Source: Niebla homalea (Eukaryota; Ascomycota; Lecanoromycetes; Lecanorales; Ramalinaceae). From it: a DNA stretch of 64,000 bases. Shown here piece by piece: positions 1 to 10,788 of the stretch. Position 1 is the first letter of the stretch. Every line of letters starts with the position of its first letter. Position numbers and translations under genes: made by a program. The DNA is taken from assembly GCA_019925105.1 (NCBI GenBank), contig JAHGAU010000006.1, forward strand, positions 1,736,001-1,800,000. Reading direction: 5' to 3'. The notes under the pieces are model-generated. The model was not told the origin of the DNA. It was given only the letters and a program-made list of their open reading frames with translations, and did no database searches.

Positions 1-1083
1 TAGAACGAGCACATTTTATCGTATATATAGGCTTATTCATTAAGATCCTTATCTCTTAAGAAGTTATAATAATGCCTTTTATAATTAATATAAATAATCT
101 ATTTAAAATAACTTAATTTAAATATATTAATATAACCGAGTCTCGTAAGTAAAAATGGTATTATATGCTTAAATATACGTTATAATTATCGTTTAAACGT
201 TTTAAGCCTTACGGTAAGACTCCCGTCTTTCTTTATTGCTTTTATATATATCCTGGATAAAGAGTTATTTTTGGCTTAAAGCTTTTATTTTAATAACGGC
301 TTTTACTTTAAGGATTTTGGGGTAAACTTTTAAGGTAAAGGTAAGCAAATAGATAGCTTCGTTTACGATAATAACGGAGCAGGTAATTTAATTAATAAGG
401 ATAGATTTAAGGGTGGTATATTTAATTTAAGTATAAATTTATTAAGGAGGTCTTTAAGTATTATAGGTAATAACATTTTTAATAATAATACTTTAGAGGA
501 GGGTGTTAACTTTAATAAAGTAAAAGATTTAAGAGGTATAAATTTTATATAGAGGTTATGAATTGTGAGGTAGGATTTAAATAAGAAGCAGCTGACTCAT
601 AATGAGTTTACTATTGAAAATATTGGTAATAAAGTCCTGGATCTTATAGGTAAGGTTTAAGGTATAAGCGATCCAATCGATTTAAGAGCTGAAGAATATA
701 ATAATAATAAGGATGATAATATAATCGAGCCAGCTAAAGCTATTAATATAATAGATAAAAGTATAACGGCTTAACAGGTATCCTACTGAAAGGATCCGCT
801 TTATTAATGGTAAGGGATTAAGTAAATAAGCTATAATATAGTCATACTGATTACAGCGCAATAAAGGTTATACTCAATCTATATTAAAAGCTTAGATGAC
901 TGAGCTATTGCTACCATTTATTACGAGAAATGCGGTATGTATAAAGTGAGTGGGTATAATATATATAAATGATGAGTAATTATCTAGCTATAAAGGTGGG
1001 AAATATGAGTGTGCGCGCCAAGTACCGGAACAAGGTAAGCCCGCTCCGTGCCAAGGGATCCTCCCAAGGTCCATACCGTGATA
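1..1083 (+). mobile_element. Partial non-autonomous LTR element (family A), right half
   Basis: The left end lies outside the window. The right terminal repeat is about 919-1083 and matches the LTRs of the complete element at 24801-26480; its 3' part (from about 1011) is almost identical to them. The internal part (about 380-700) matches 25780-26110. All frames are broken and most differences are C>T or G>A, so it is RIP-damaged. No reverse transcriptase is visible, so it probably depended on another element for movement. Confidence 0.7.
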
Positions 1084-2626
1084 TGGGTGGTAAGTATATA
1101 AATGATGATCCATATAAGTGCTATGCAGGAGTAAGTATAAGTATGCGCCAAGCACCGGGCATCCGCTATGCCCCTTTAGGCCTTAGTGCCCGTAAAGGCC
1201 TTGGCAATAACCTTTATACATAATAAATGCACTAAAAAAGGAAAAATGCTACGTTTACGTAACGACGGCGAGGTCGATGGCCTTATAAATAAAAGCGGCT
1301 CCGAGGCTAGAGAATAAATATATCCAGCGCCGAGGAGGTTAAAGAAGTGAAAACAATACGTGGTGGCGGCGCATTAAAAGGGTATAGTAACCAGTTAAAA
1401 ACCGAAAAACCATAAGCCGGGCAGTTATCGCGATCTTACCCGGGAAATAGTTATGGATCTAAGTGTTTTTTAAGAGCTAAATCGCTTAAATCCGTAATAT
1501 CCGTGGTTTAACCGGGTAAGTATCCCTTCAAGCTCTTGGTAGCCGTGGTCCGAGTATTACGTTTTAACTTTCAGTACGGCTTATTTAAGCCGGTAATATA
1601 TATAAGTTAACTTATAATAAAAGCGGATCTCCTGGTTTATAGTGTTAACTTAATTATAAAGCGTAACTTTATAAGTAATATACGTTACTTTATTAAGTAC
1701 GTTTATGTTTACCGTGGGTATATACTTAAGCCTATTTTTACCATAATAAGGGGTAAGAGAAGTAGGTATAATTAAATATCCGTAAAGGTAAGAAACCTCC
1801 GTAGTTTTGCGGTATTTTCCGTAATAATATTGGCCAGAGGCTTTTTTTAAGGTAAAGGTAATGGCTTTTAAAGTAATAATAATAAAGCAAATTTACGGTA
1901 AAGGTCTTTAAGTATTATAGTAGGAAGGACCCTTAATAATAATACTTTAAAGGAGGGTAAGGGTTTAATGAAAGATTTAAGAGGTATAAATCTTATATAG
2001 AGGTCGTAGACGGTAAGGTAAGGTTTTAATAAGAAAGGTAAGGTTTAAGGTAATAAGAGAGTCGATTTAAGAGCTGAAAAATATAATAATAACGAAAATA
2101 CTTATAATGATAATATAGTAATTCAGGTGTCTAAATGAATAGGTCTGAAGGGTAGGTATTAAGTGATATAAGCGGACTTATATTTACGCTATCTATAAAA
2201 GAATAGGATATATAGAGGTAATCGTAAGCTCTATATCAATTGCTAAGTGTTATGGTTCCAGCAGGCCTTGCTCCCAGCCTCGGCCTACTTTCCCCATGAG
2301 GACTAGCTCCTTGGCACCCACACTCATATGATGGGTGCATCCTGTACCATAGACACCACCATAGCTATTATTCCGTTCATAGCTAGACCTCATATATTAG
2401 TTCCCTAACACTAAGTAAAAGAACTCGTACTATTATTACCATTTATTATACACCTATTAATCATAAGTAAATACACTATAAAAGTGGGTGGTAAGTATAT
2501 AAATAATGATCTATATAAGTGCTATGCAGGAGTAAGTATAAATGTACGCCAAGCACCGGGCATCCGCTATGCCCCTTTAGGCCTTAGTGCCCGTAAAGGC
2601 CTTGGCAATGGCCTTTGCACATAATA
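1084..2626 (+). mobile_element. Non-autonomous LTR element (family B)
   Basis: Direct terminal repeats of 142 bp lie at 1084-1225 and 2485-2626. They share a 63-bp GC-rich core that is essentially unmutated, while the interior is RIP-damaged. The interior contains the block found in all these small elements (about 1395-1520, repeated near 18108-18235 and 25140-25265) and a second shared block near 1970-2080. The right copy may continue to the left of 2485, so the left copy could be truncated where it abuts the preceding element. A solo LTR is inserted at 2248-2410. Confidence 0.6.
2248..2410. mobile_element. Solo LTR with 5-bp target duplication
   Basis: This is a 163-bp segment starting TGTTATGG and ending CCCTAACA. 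It is flanked on both sides by CTAAG (2243-2247 and 2411-2415). Base composition is normal and there is almost no sign of RIP, in contrast to the element around it. The short TG...CA structure plus a 5-bp duplication is what an LTR-LTR recombination product leaves. Orientation is unknown. Confidence 0.75.
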
Positions 2627-3274
2627 AATCTGTAATTAATTTTAAAAATATTGAATATTACGGCTTATAAAGGGGGGTTACGGGTATAACCGTTCTTAAG
2701 AAAGCTTAAAAAAAAAATTGTAAAAAATAAAAACTATTATTTTACCGTTTTAAACGGTTTTATTTTTTAATTTTTTTTTACCCGTTCAGGACCGCTCAGA
2801 GCGCTCGTCAGTTTCCTGGATGCTCGTAAGTGACTTACGAGCGGTCTAAGTAAATAAGTTCCTTTTTTTTTTTGGCTACTCGATCTGAGTAGGTTATAGA
2901 TTTATTAATAAGGAAACGAAATATAAACGTAAAAAAAGTAATATATATATTAAAATTTAAAATTTTTACTATATATTATATATATATTTACCGTAATTTA
3001 TAAGGTTTAAATAAGTCAAATAATAAGTTAAAACAATATACTTATAAGTAAAATATCTTTATTAAAGTAAATAATATAAAATTATACGGAATATATTACG
3101 TACTTATAATAAAAAATTAATATTTAAAATAACATTATCAAAACTTTTTTTCAGTATATAAGTACTCTAAGTGCACGCGAGCAGATTAAGTATAAAAATC
3201 TTATATCCGCCCTTAGCCTTTAAGCGCTTACGAGTATCCGGCTTGCTGAGTTTCTTACTTGCTTATAAATACTC
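2627..3274. repeat. AT-rich fragments of an inverted-repeat element
   Basis: 2640-2910 is similar, in inverted orientation, to 48730-48960 and to 28755-28806 (including the A-rich run next to the GAGTAGCC motif). 3150-3270 resembles the start of the element at 28482 and the inverted end near 49200. These look like decayed pieces of one repeat family. No gene is visible. Confidence 0.5.
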
Positions 3275-3499
3275 CGGGAAGCGGGACGGGATATATCCCA
3301 TGGAATAAGGACGGGATAAGGACGGGATAGAGATAGGACGGGATAAAGTAAATAAAATCCTATCTTATATTAATACGGGATAAAATAAAACGGAATTAAG
3401 ATATATTAAGATCTTAATAATAAATAAAATAAAAGAAAATTTACTTAAAATAGTAAATTAAAAGGTAGAAAAGGGGTAATTATTAAAAAGATGGTTATA

Positions 3500-3572
3500 A
3501 ATATTTTTTAATGGTTTATCAATAACCGGAAAAACTATAATCCAGTTATTAATAAACCATTAAAAAAATATT
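3500..3572. repeat. Long hairpin inside the inverted-repeat element
   Basis: Arms of about 30 bp (3500-3529 and 3542-3572) are complementary with only a few mismatches and surround a 12-bp loop. It could fold as a cruciform or as an RNA hairpin. Function is unknown. Confidence 0.7.
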
Positions 3573-3596
3573 TCCGGTAATCTTTATAATAATCTA

Positions 3597-3783
3597 CCCC
3601 TGAATTCACCCTTACCTGCACCCTTACCCTTACCACCACCCTCAACACCCTTATCACCCTTATTACCCTTATTACCTTTATCACCCTTATCACTTTTATC
3701 ACCCTTATCACCCTTATTACCCTTAATAACCTCACCCTTACCTGCACCCTTATTACCACCCTTACCTGCACCCTTATTAATTC
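3597..3783. repeat. Imperfect 9-bp minisatellite (CCCTTATCA-like)
   Basis: About 20 imperfect units based on CCCTTATCA or CCCTTATTA, with interspersed CCCTTACCTGCA units at both ends. The open frame on the minus strand (a valine/arginine-rich repeat peptide) is a by-product of the repeat and is not a gene. Confidence 0.85.
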
Positions 3784-4230
3784 ACTATTACCCCGCGTCT
3801 TAACGGGATCTTAATATATCCCGATCCCATCCCACCGGAATAAGGATGGGATGGGATGGGATTCAGCCTTATCCCGTCTTACGCGGGATGGGATAAGTAA
3901 ATCGAAAAACCGTCCCATCCCGTCCCGCTTCCCGCAGTAAGTAAAAGTACGTTTTTTCATCCGGAGAAACTTAAGTTATATTAAGATAAGTTTAAGGGTA
4001 AGTATTAAATATAATTTATTAATTTAAAAAAATACTTTATACTTTATCTTCAGTACTTTCTTATTAAAAAATAGGTAATTTTTTATTTAAGGTATGTTTT
4101 TTATCAGTCTTTAATTTATTAAATAAGGAAATCGTTAAAATAATTTACTGAAAGCTTGAAGGTAAGCTTTTAAACTTAATAATCAGTCCGGAAAACCGCC
4201 GATTCCTTTATTATAAGCGTTTTAAGGATA

Positions 4231-4470
4231 TAGAAAAGATGGGAGGCAATGAAAGTGCAAAAGGAGCAAAAACAAAGGAGCAAGTAGAGATGGGCCGAAG
4301 CCCCCATATAAGTGAGTGAGGTGTAGGTTATTTGCTGGTCTATCTAGTCTTGCTCTCCCTTTTCAAACTGTGTACGAATCGATTCCACCCTTAGTCAGCC
4401 TCTTTAGTGTTTGTATAACCTTATGCACCCGATCGCATGTTTGGTATCTTCCTTGCTCTCGCCATTTCCA
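4231..4470 (-). mobile_element. Solo LTR related to the large gypsy element at 28.8-48.7 kb
   Basis: Read on the minus strand it starts TGGAAAT and ends CTTTTCT(A). It matches the LTRs at 28807-29064 and 48475-48724 along its length, for example through the shared GGTGGAATCGATTCG-like segment. It is less AT-rich than those copies and so less RIP-mutated. The flanking 5-mers do not match, so no target duplication was recognised. Confidence 0.65.
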
Positions 4471-4713
4471 AAAGTTATAAAGACTGAGGTTTTAATATCT
4501 GGCAGGTATAAAGATTGACCACTTACACCTTTCCCTAGTGAAGTCCATGTTGCTATCATAACGTGAATGGGCTGGAGACTACGAGACGAAGGCTTAACCC
4601 CAGCGCAGCGATGATCCAGTGATATTCATATCCCGACCAATCTGACCGTAAACCCGATCGTAGTTGTGAAAGGTTGCACCACCGTGCTAGAGAATATTAG
4701 CTTCTCGACTCTC

Positions 4714-5737
4714 TTATATCAAGATGCTTACATCCGAACGGTCCTCCGACTTCTTCAGGTCTGCAAATTTCTTAATGGCCCCCACTACGGTTTTATAGCC
4801 TTCGTCCTCCTTTGCATCAAATTTGCACATTTCAGTATGGTTTGCGTGTATCTTTACGTGATCACCTGCACCTGGTATCCACGCCGCGTCCTCTTCCACA
4901 ACCTGGATGTATCAGAGTCAAGTTCCCCGCAAAGGAAGCAAGGGAATTAACGCACTAGGTCTGTTTTGAATGATCCCAACTTCATTTTGAGAGTCTCGTA
5001 GCAGAACATTACACCAATCTTAGATCCTTCGGACCTTCGTTTGCTAAGTACTTCCGGAAATGATTCCGCAAGTATCTTCAACTTCCCGGATCTGGTTTGG
5101 AGGTCTTTGAGCTTTTCGCTTTGTGTCTCGTGGAAAACATGGGCGATTCCTCGAAGCATTTCGGCCCATTTCGCGAGATGTGAGCCTCGAAATGGTGTCC
5201 CAAGAAAGACCATTCCCCGAATGTGGCGCGATACAACTGCAATATCGTAGTCAAGATCAGCCCGTTCTCCTGCTATGAGTGCCTACCAAGATTAGTCAGG
5301 GTAAAAATGTTTGGTGAGCATAGACTGACTTGCGCACACACAAGTCCGCCTAAACTATGTGCGACTAGTATAATCGGACGTTTGGCCTGAGCACACTATC
5401 AGATGGCTCCTTATTGAGGTGACACTGGTCCCTTACGGAGTTTATCTCAGCTCTCTCTCTAGCCAATGCAACGCACAAATCCGCTGAGTGACTTTCCATA
5501 GTGCCGTTCGTCACCTGGCTGGAATCGAGCTTCGTGACATCCGCATCGTAACCGAAGGTCATAATTCTTGCATTGGGAATATCTGTCGATAGCAGGCTTT
5601 GAGGCCACAAGACGCCATTTTTGGTCCAGGTGTCTTTTCTGCTCCCAAAGAGACCGTGGACGAAAAGGATACTGGAAGAATAGTTAATGCTCTGCTCTCA
5701 GACGGTATGAGCACTTAAACTTTCTCAAAATCTGCAT
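4714..5737 (-). CDS. Alpha/beta-hydrolase, SERAC1/DUF676-like serine esterase (SesB-type)
   Basis: Predicted 274-residue protein from five exons: 5737-5721, 5671-5437, 5386-5330, 5282-4956, 4902-4714. All introns are 47-53 bp with GT-AG ends, and frame is kept across every junction. FVHGL near residues 9-13 would form the oxyanion region; VAHSLGGLV carries the probable nucleophile Ser95; GMVFLGTPFRGS follows; HANHTEMCKF near the C-terminus carries the probable catalytic His234. DTWTKNG and NARIMTFGYDADV are typical of fungal members. In many ascomycetes this domain is the N-terminal effector of NLR-like proteins; here it stands alone with no NACHT or repeat domain fused. Substrate unknown. 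An upstream ATG at 5777 is out of frame with exon 2, so the ATG at 5737 was chosen. The donor GTTTAA of the first intron is weak. The gene is intact although repeats lie 240 bp away. Confidence 0.8.
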
Positions 5738-6109
5738 TTTCGGGCTCTGCCAGCTTCTCGATCCCGTATTCAGCCATTGTTGCAGTATCCAGGTTCTCAG
5801 CCTTGACGGTTGGCGGCCGGCGGGTTTAAGTAAGGAGTCCCCTCAGCTCGCACCCCGCTTTACCATGCCGCAGAGGTCTATTAGGCTACAGTTGCCATGC
5901 ACCCCTCTTTCCCTGATCGGCATTTCTCGCTACCTTGCCTGGCTTACTTGTCTTTTCATACTCCAAACAAACGGAGTTGGCTGAATTCCTTTGAGATCAA
6001 TGACTAGTCCAGGGTTCCAGAACCATGGCCCGGTGGGTTGTCAGGCTGGTAGAGATATAACTTATAATAATTGTAGTTTTGGGTAAGTCGGATCAAGTCG
6101 GACGCAATG
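5738..6109. promoter_or_regulatory. Intergenic region between divergent genes
   Basis: About 370 bp of normal composition between the minus-strand esterase and the plus-strand STAND-like gene, so it presumably holds both promoters. No TATA box or recognisable operator could be assigned. The first short exon of the plus-strand gene may lie here, for example an ATG near 6024 followed by a GTGGGT donor. Confidence 0.35.
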
Positions 6110-6952
6110 TGAGATTCGAGCTCTGACATCAGTTATGATAGGTATGGCCAAGCAGAGTCCAAAAACATTGGGAACACCGTCTCCAAGCCCCGTTTCAAAA
6201 CATGTTGTCCTGATGAATCAGGCTGCACCCAGCTTGGCGAACTACCACTCCTTCTCCAGGACAATATTGATCGCCATCCGTCACCAAACTACCCAGAAAA
6301 CAACTCGGCTCGGAATGCCCATGAACCCAGCCACGACTTTCCCGATCTGAATCCCAAGCTACGGAAGATTCCAAGGAACCTTCATCTGAGGGTCGCGAGC
6401 TGGCTGGGAGACTCTACGCAAACATTTCTATGGATCACCCATCGACCAGGGTCTACATTAAATTCAATGGCGGAGGATTTGAGCGCTCATCTAGTCCATG
6501 AAGCACTTGCAAAGAAATTGCATCTCATCAAATTCCGATCTACGACAGTCCCCCACGTCCAGTTTCGGACAGTGATAGAGACACTCACGAGCCAGTTGAC
6601 TCTCCGTATGAGAGAAGAGGACAACACAAGCCAGCGACCGGCAGCCAACGATCCGACTGCTGAACAATCATTGGCCATATTCAAGGCCGTCGTAGAAGCT
6701 GGCTCTGGTAACCTGTATGGGATTTTCTACGGGTTTCAATGGGTTATGGCGAACACCGAGGAGGAACAGTGGGCTTTCAGAGTCTTTTACGAAATCTTGT
6801 GTACCTATGCTCAAAAATGGAAGGGGTCGAAGTTCGTATTCGTGACCGAGGGCGACGATGCCCGCTTAAGAGGGGTTCTTGGAAAGGATGAGGTGTTCAT
6901 GTTTCAAGATCAGCCGGCGATCTTGCATCTCAAAGACTTGCATTATTGCTAG
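6110..6952 (+). CDS. Fungal hypothetical protein with a degenerate STAND/NACHT-like domain
   Basis: One frame is open from 6110 to the stop at 6950-6952, about 280 codons, but has no ATG before 6467; an upstream exon is likely. One possibility is an ATG near 6024 spliced to the acceptor at about 6129. The order of segments resembles fungal STAND proteins: an acidic/Pro-rich lead (SHDFPDLNPKLRKIPRNL), then VASWLGDSTQTFLWI where 'WL...LLWI' normally precedes the P-loop, then a helix-rich stretch, YGIFYGFQWV where Walker B is usually found, and KFVFVTEGD where 'K.L.TSRPE' is usual. The Walker A glycine-lysine motif is absent, so nucleotide binding is doubtful. It is divergent from the esterase, a domain often fused to STAND domains. 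The family assignment is inference; the open frame is what the sequence shows. The ORF could also be read from the ATG at 6467 as a 161-residue protein. Confidence 0.5.
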
Positions 6953-7259
6953 TCTCTTAATCATGTCGCGAGTGCGTAAGTGGTGTGTCTCGGGTTTGAT
7001 CGCTCTGTAGCACATTGAGTATTCAAGGTCGATAGACCGCATTAGTATTGTCGTGAGCAGACCACACAGTTCGATTCAAATCTAACGAGGCCAAGTCTTG
7101 CCACATACCGCGCCTTGTGCTCCTAGACGTACAGGATGAAGGGTCATTTCGCGCTATTCGTAACCAATATGCCTAGGTGGGTTGTTATGTCGTGGATAGT
7201 TACATTGATCCTGCACCCATGGTCATGAGAGTCCCGATGTTGTAGCTGGAGGCCTCCTC
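6953..7259. other. Intergenic, convergent gene ends
   Basis: About 300 bp between the plus-strand STAND-like gene and the minus-strand AAA+ gene. Presumably the two 3' untranslated regions; nothing else was recognised. Confidence 0.5.
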
Positions 7260-10200
7260 TCAACGCCACTGCTCGTCTTTAGCAACATCATCGCGGCTTT
7301 TGCCATACATTCTCGACTTCTGGTATGCCATGAAATCTTCTATACTGTCCATTACCATCTTGATGTGTTTCCCAGCTATTTCGATCTTCGCATTCCCCTC
7401 TGTCATTTCTTCTCCTTTCGCTTCTCGCTCTCTGTCAATCTCTTTGGCATCCTCAGTGGCGAGAGCTAAGGCCATCTGGAACACTAAGGTTATAGTATTA
7501 GCGATAATTGATTCAGTCTCGGTGAATGTGAAATTGGCCTTGCTAATACCATTGTTGATCTCACGCCCATTATAAGGCTTGTCCGATTCTACCATCAACT
7601 TCAGTTGGTCGTGCGCATCTCTCTGAAGTGCGTAACGCTTGTCGAGCTCAACGTCTCTCCGGTGATCGTCCCTAAGCTTTGCTCTTTCGTGCGTCTCGAG
7701 ATTCTTGAACTCTATGATCAAAGAGGTGCGGCTGGTGATCGCCTCGTCGAATTTGATCACACAATTAGATGTGAGAAACAAGATACCCCGGTAGTACTCT
7801 AAAGCACGAAGGAACACTTTTGTCGCTAGATTAGAGCGAACACACTCTTCAAATTTGAATCATGGGGCTTACCAGCCACTACTGTTTCTTTCTCAAGAGT
7901 GTTATTACCACTTCTCTGTTGCAGATAGACGTCTGCTTCATCAATCAGTAGGACACCCTGCCACTCTTCTGCCATTCTAAACCACGTCCATAGCTTCGCT
8001 TCTAGCGTGGTCGGGTCTAAACCTTCAAGTTATCAGCAGAAAGACGCTAGGCCTGTGTCGGGTGTAACTACCTAGTTCACCACATGATAAGCGCAGCAAA
8101 GGTCGCCCTGTTACTTGGTTTTTAGGACTTCAGCTGCGTGCAGTATGCGGACCATCATTACCTACCAGTATATTCCGCAATGCATTCAGCAGTGAACGTT
8201 TTCCCAGTTCCTGGTGGCCCATGCAGAAGCATTACTTGACCTTCACCTTTTCCTCCTACAGGGTCGATCCGAAGGGTGCTCTTCGTAGGGGCATCTCCTC
8301 TGTAACGCACGTCCATTCGTGGAACTAGAGCCTTCATCCATCGCATTTGATCGCTGTTGATGGCGAGCTTTTGCAGCAAAGATTCGTCCGGGTTGTCTAG
8401 TTCAATTAGAGATATTTAGCAAGTTTGGCCTGACAAGTAGTATATAAATTCTCCTTTTAACAACCTGTGAGAGCACGAAGACAAAGATGAGGAAGTATCG
8501 AAAGGTCCCAGCAGGGGGTGGATAAGGGATTGATGTTACTGTGCTACTGGCGTACGTCATACTCACATTTGACCAGCTCATCAACGCGCAACCAGACTAA
8601 GGTGTCCTTGTCAGTTTTTTCCTAGTTCAGATCTTTAGTCAACCAGGAAAATCTTACCCCAACGCCTCGTACCAAGTGTGAACCCTCTGATATAACACGT
8701 GAGTAGTTGAAAATGAATATTCTCGAGCTTATCCTGCGAGTCTTTAGGATCAATGTTCACGAATTTAATCATGGAACCATCACTCGTCTCCGACGGCCAG
8801 ACATCGCTTTTGTCTAGCCACGGACCCTGAGGAATACCGGATCGCATGTAATCAAATACAGGATCGACGACGACTCTGCCGTCGTACTGCTAGTCATTAG
8901 TATCTATCTTACCTCGCTTGCATATGGCGGTAACATCAGGGCAGCTTACATAGTGGCGTTCTTTCATCTCCTTGTCCTTCCCCTGTTTGGTAAACACGAA
9001 CCCCCTATACTGACATTGCGGAGCAATTTGACGTAGAAATCTCATGTACTTCTCTCCCCTCTTGATCATTTTGTCGCACAGACTCTGGTTGTCCATGTAT
9101 CTGGTCGGATATGCCTCCAACTCCCTAATATTCCGCGTACCTTCAAAGCTATCAATGGTTATTGAATGACCACGGCGATCAACATAAGAACCTGTCACGT
9201 CAGATAACATCATTTAGTATCAATCTGCCCAAATCAATCAACTAGGCTTGGCTGACCATTGAAATCAAGAAACCACATCCGTACGGTCAGTTCAACTTTT
9301 CCTGGAGCACTGGCTTCTCCCATTTGAGTAGATTTCCAAAGGGGAGCCAGCACCATGCAGCATCTGGGCTCATCATTGATCGTTGTATAAACAATCGTAC
9401 CAGGTCGGAAGAGTAGCCACAGCATATCAAACGAGGCGATTCCTCGCAAGTAGCCTTGTTTCTCTCGCTTCAGTGGTTCCTCCAAGATCTTGTTCAACTC
9501 ATGTTCTAGGAGTTCGATATGCTCGATCGTTATTGCCTTCCTTTTCCGTTCTTCAGGGTCTCGCTCCATCTCACCATTCTCTTCACTGATATCGTACTTG
9601 TACTGTTCTCGGATTTCCTTGAATCTGGGTAAAGCACCGCCAAGCATCCGATAAGGCCTCGATACCACCAACGACTGGTGACTACCACGGATCTTTGAGC
9701 CGGCCAATTTTGAAGCTGGATAATATCCAATCGCTTGAGCCATAATTTCGATAAGATATGGGGAATGAATGTTCATCGTCTCCTTTTCCAAAAATGCAAT
9801 GTGAAGATCCTTCCCATCCTCGGCCTTCTGGCTGAGATAGCCCTCCTTGCGCATTTCGACGACGGATTCACTATCCTCAACCTTCTGATTATCGTATTCC
9901 GACTCTTTCATAGCCCTATGTTGCCATTGTGGATCCGATTTAGAGGTTTTATAGACCACCTTGTATACTACTGGAGGGGATGTGCTTGGCTCGGTACCTT
10001 GATGAAGCCTTTCTTTTGATGTAGCTTCGAGTCTTCGTTCCAATTTGTTATATTTATGATTCATTCTTTGAAGCATGTTGAGAAGACCCTACCCACAGAA
10101 TTTATTGTTAAACTCGGCCCCTAATGATATTGGATGATTGGGACTAGGAAGCCGTATGATGATTAAACTTACAGCCTTCATTGCGTCGTACTTCTGCCTT

Positions 10201-10669
10201 GTTACCGTAGCTGTGGGAACGGTACCTGCACCACTTGGAGCATCTGTTTGTGGTGAGGCTTGCTGTAACAGTCGCTGTCAGATTGAGCGAAAAATACGAA
10301 TGCCTCTGGTCAAACCTCAGCAGCGCGGCCCAACTCCTGTAACATACCCTCCTGAATCGTATCTAGGGGGCCCGTTTGATTTGTTGGCTCATTTACCTCT
10401 GGACCCGTGGCCGGATTGGTCCTAGACACAGAGCCATCGTCAACCTGTAATCATTAGATCCGAACAACGAGGAGTCGTAAAGCATCTGCCACACTGATAC
10501 GCCCATTGATCCACTGACATGCTCTTCCAGCAGCTCTATATGGTCCGCCAGACCAGTATCAATGTTTTCGGTGACATCGGGGTCCTGGTCAAAGATTAAT
10601 CACTTGTTTTCTCATCTCCAAAAAACTTACAAAGCCGATCTCCCCCTCGTCACTGCTATGATTCTCCAT
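7260..10669 (-). CDS. AAA+ ATPase with DUF7025-type N-terminal region
   Basis: Predicted 886-residue protein in twelve exons: 10669-10631, 10584-10501, 10444-10316, 10262-10173, 10088-9257, 9191-8950, 8889-8658, 8596-8567, 8396-8166, 8107-8072, 8022-7873, 7825-7260. Every junction has GT-AG and keeps frame; the least certain are the GTTTGA donor at 10315, the GTCAGC donor at 9256 and the 170-bp intron before the ninth exon. A low-complexity acidic N-terminus is followed by the DUF7025-like region (FRPGTIVYT, MWFLDFNGSY, FEGTRNIRELEAYP, YDGRVVVDP, GFTLGTRRW). The AAA core has Walker A GPPGTGKT near 619-626, Walker B VLLIDEADV near 672-680, sensor FLTSN near 719 and the following SRT..I.EF segment. 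The C-terminal part is a charged helical region. Proteins of this architecture are common, expanded and poorly characterised in ascomycetes; substrate and location are unknown. It is intact although enclosed by repeat-rich DNA. Confidence 0.85.
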
Positions 10670-10788
10670 CGTTCCTCAATATGCAGAGACTGATCTCTTT
10701 GTCTATTAAGGACTCGCTATAATTTGTTTTGCAAAGTCTCAGGACGTTTGATGGCTGCATCTAAAGAAGGAGTTCCAATGACTTTAAG

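Larger units (their letters stand above)
3275..3934. mobile_element. 660-bp inverted-repeat element (MITE-like)
   Basis: Perfect 16-bp terminal inverted repeats, CGGGAAGCGGGACGGG at 3275-3290 and its complement at 3919-3934, are followed by further matching GGGAT-rich sequence inside both ends. The interior has no coding capacity and contains a long hairpin and a minisatellite. It sits inside a copy of the repeat that also occurs near 49.2 kb. No clear target duplication was found, so the transposon class is unknown. Confidence 0.6.

Noticed and set aside
969..1223. Plus-strand ORF of 84 codons
   Set aside because: It spans the junction of two LTRs and is made of repeat sequence; the same stretches recur as LTR cores elsewhere.
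3535..3771. Minus-strand ORF rich in Val-Ile-Arg repeats
   Set aside because: It is the translation of the 9-bp minisatellite and has no coding context.
5775..5777. ATG at 5777 as start of the esterase gene
   Set aside because: It is out of frame with the FVHGL exon after splicing; the ATG at 5737 joins in frame.
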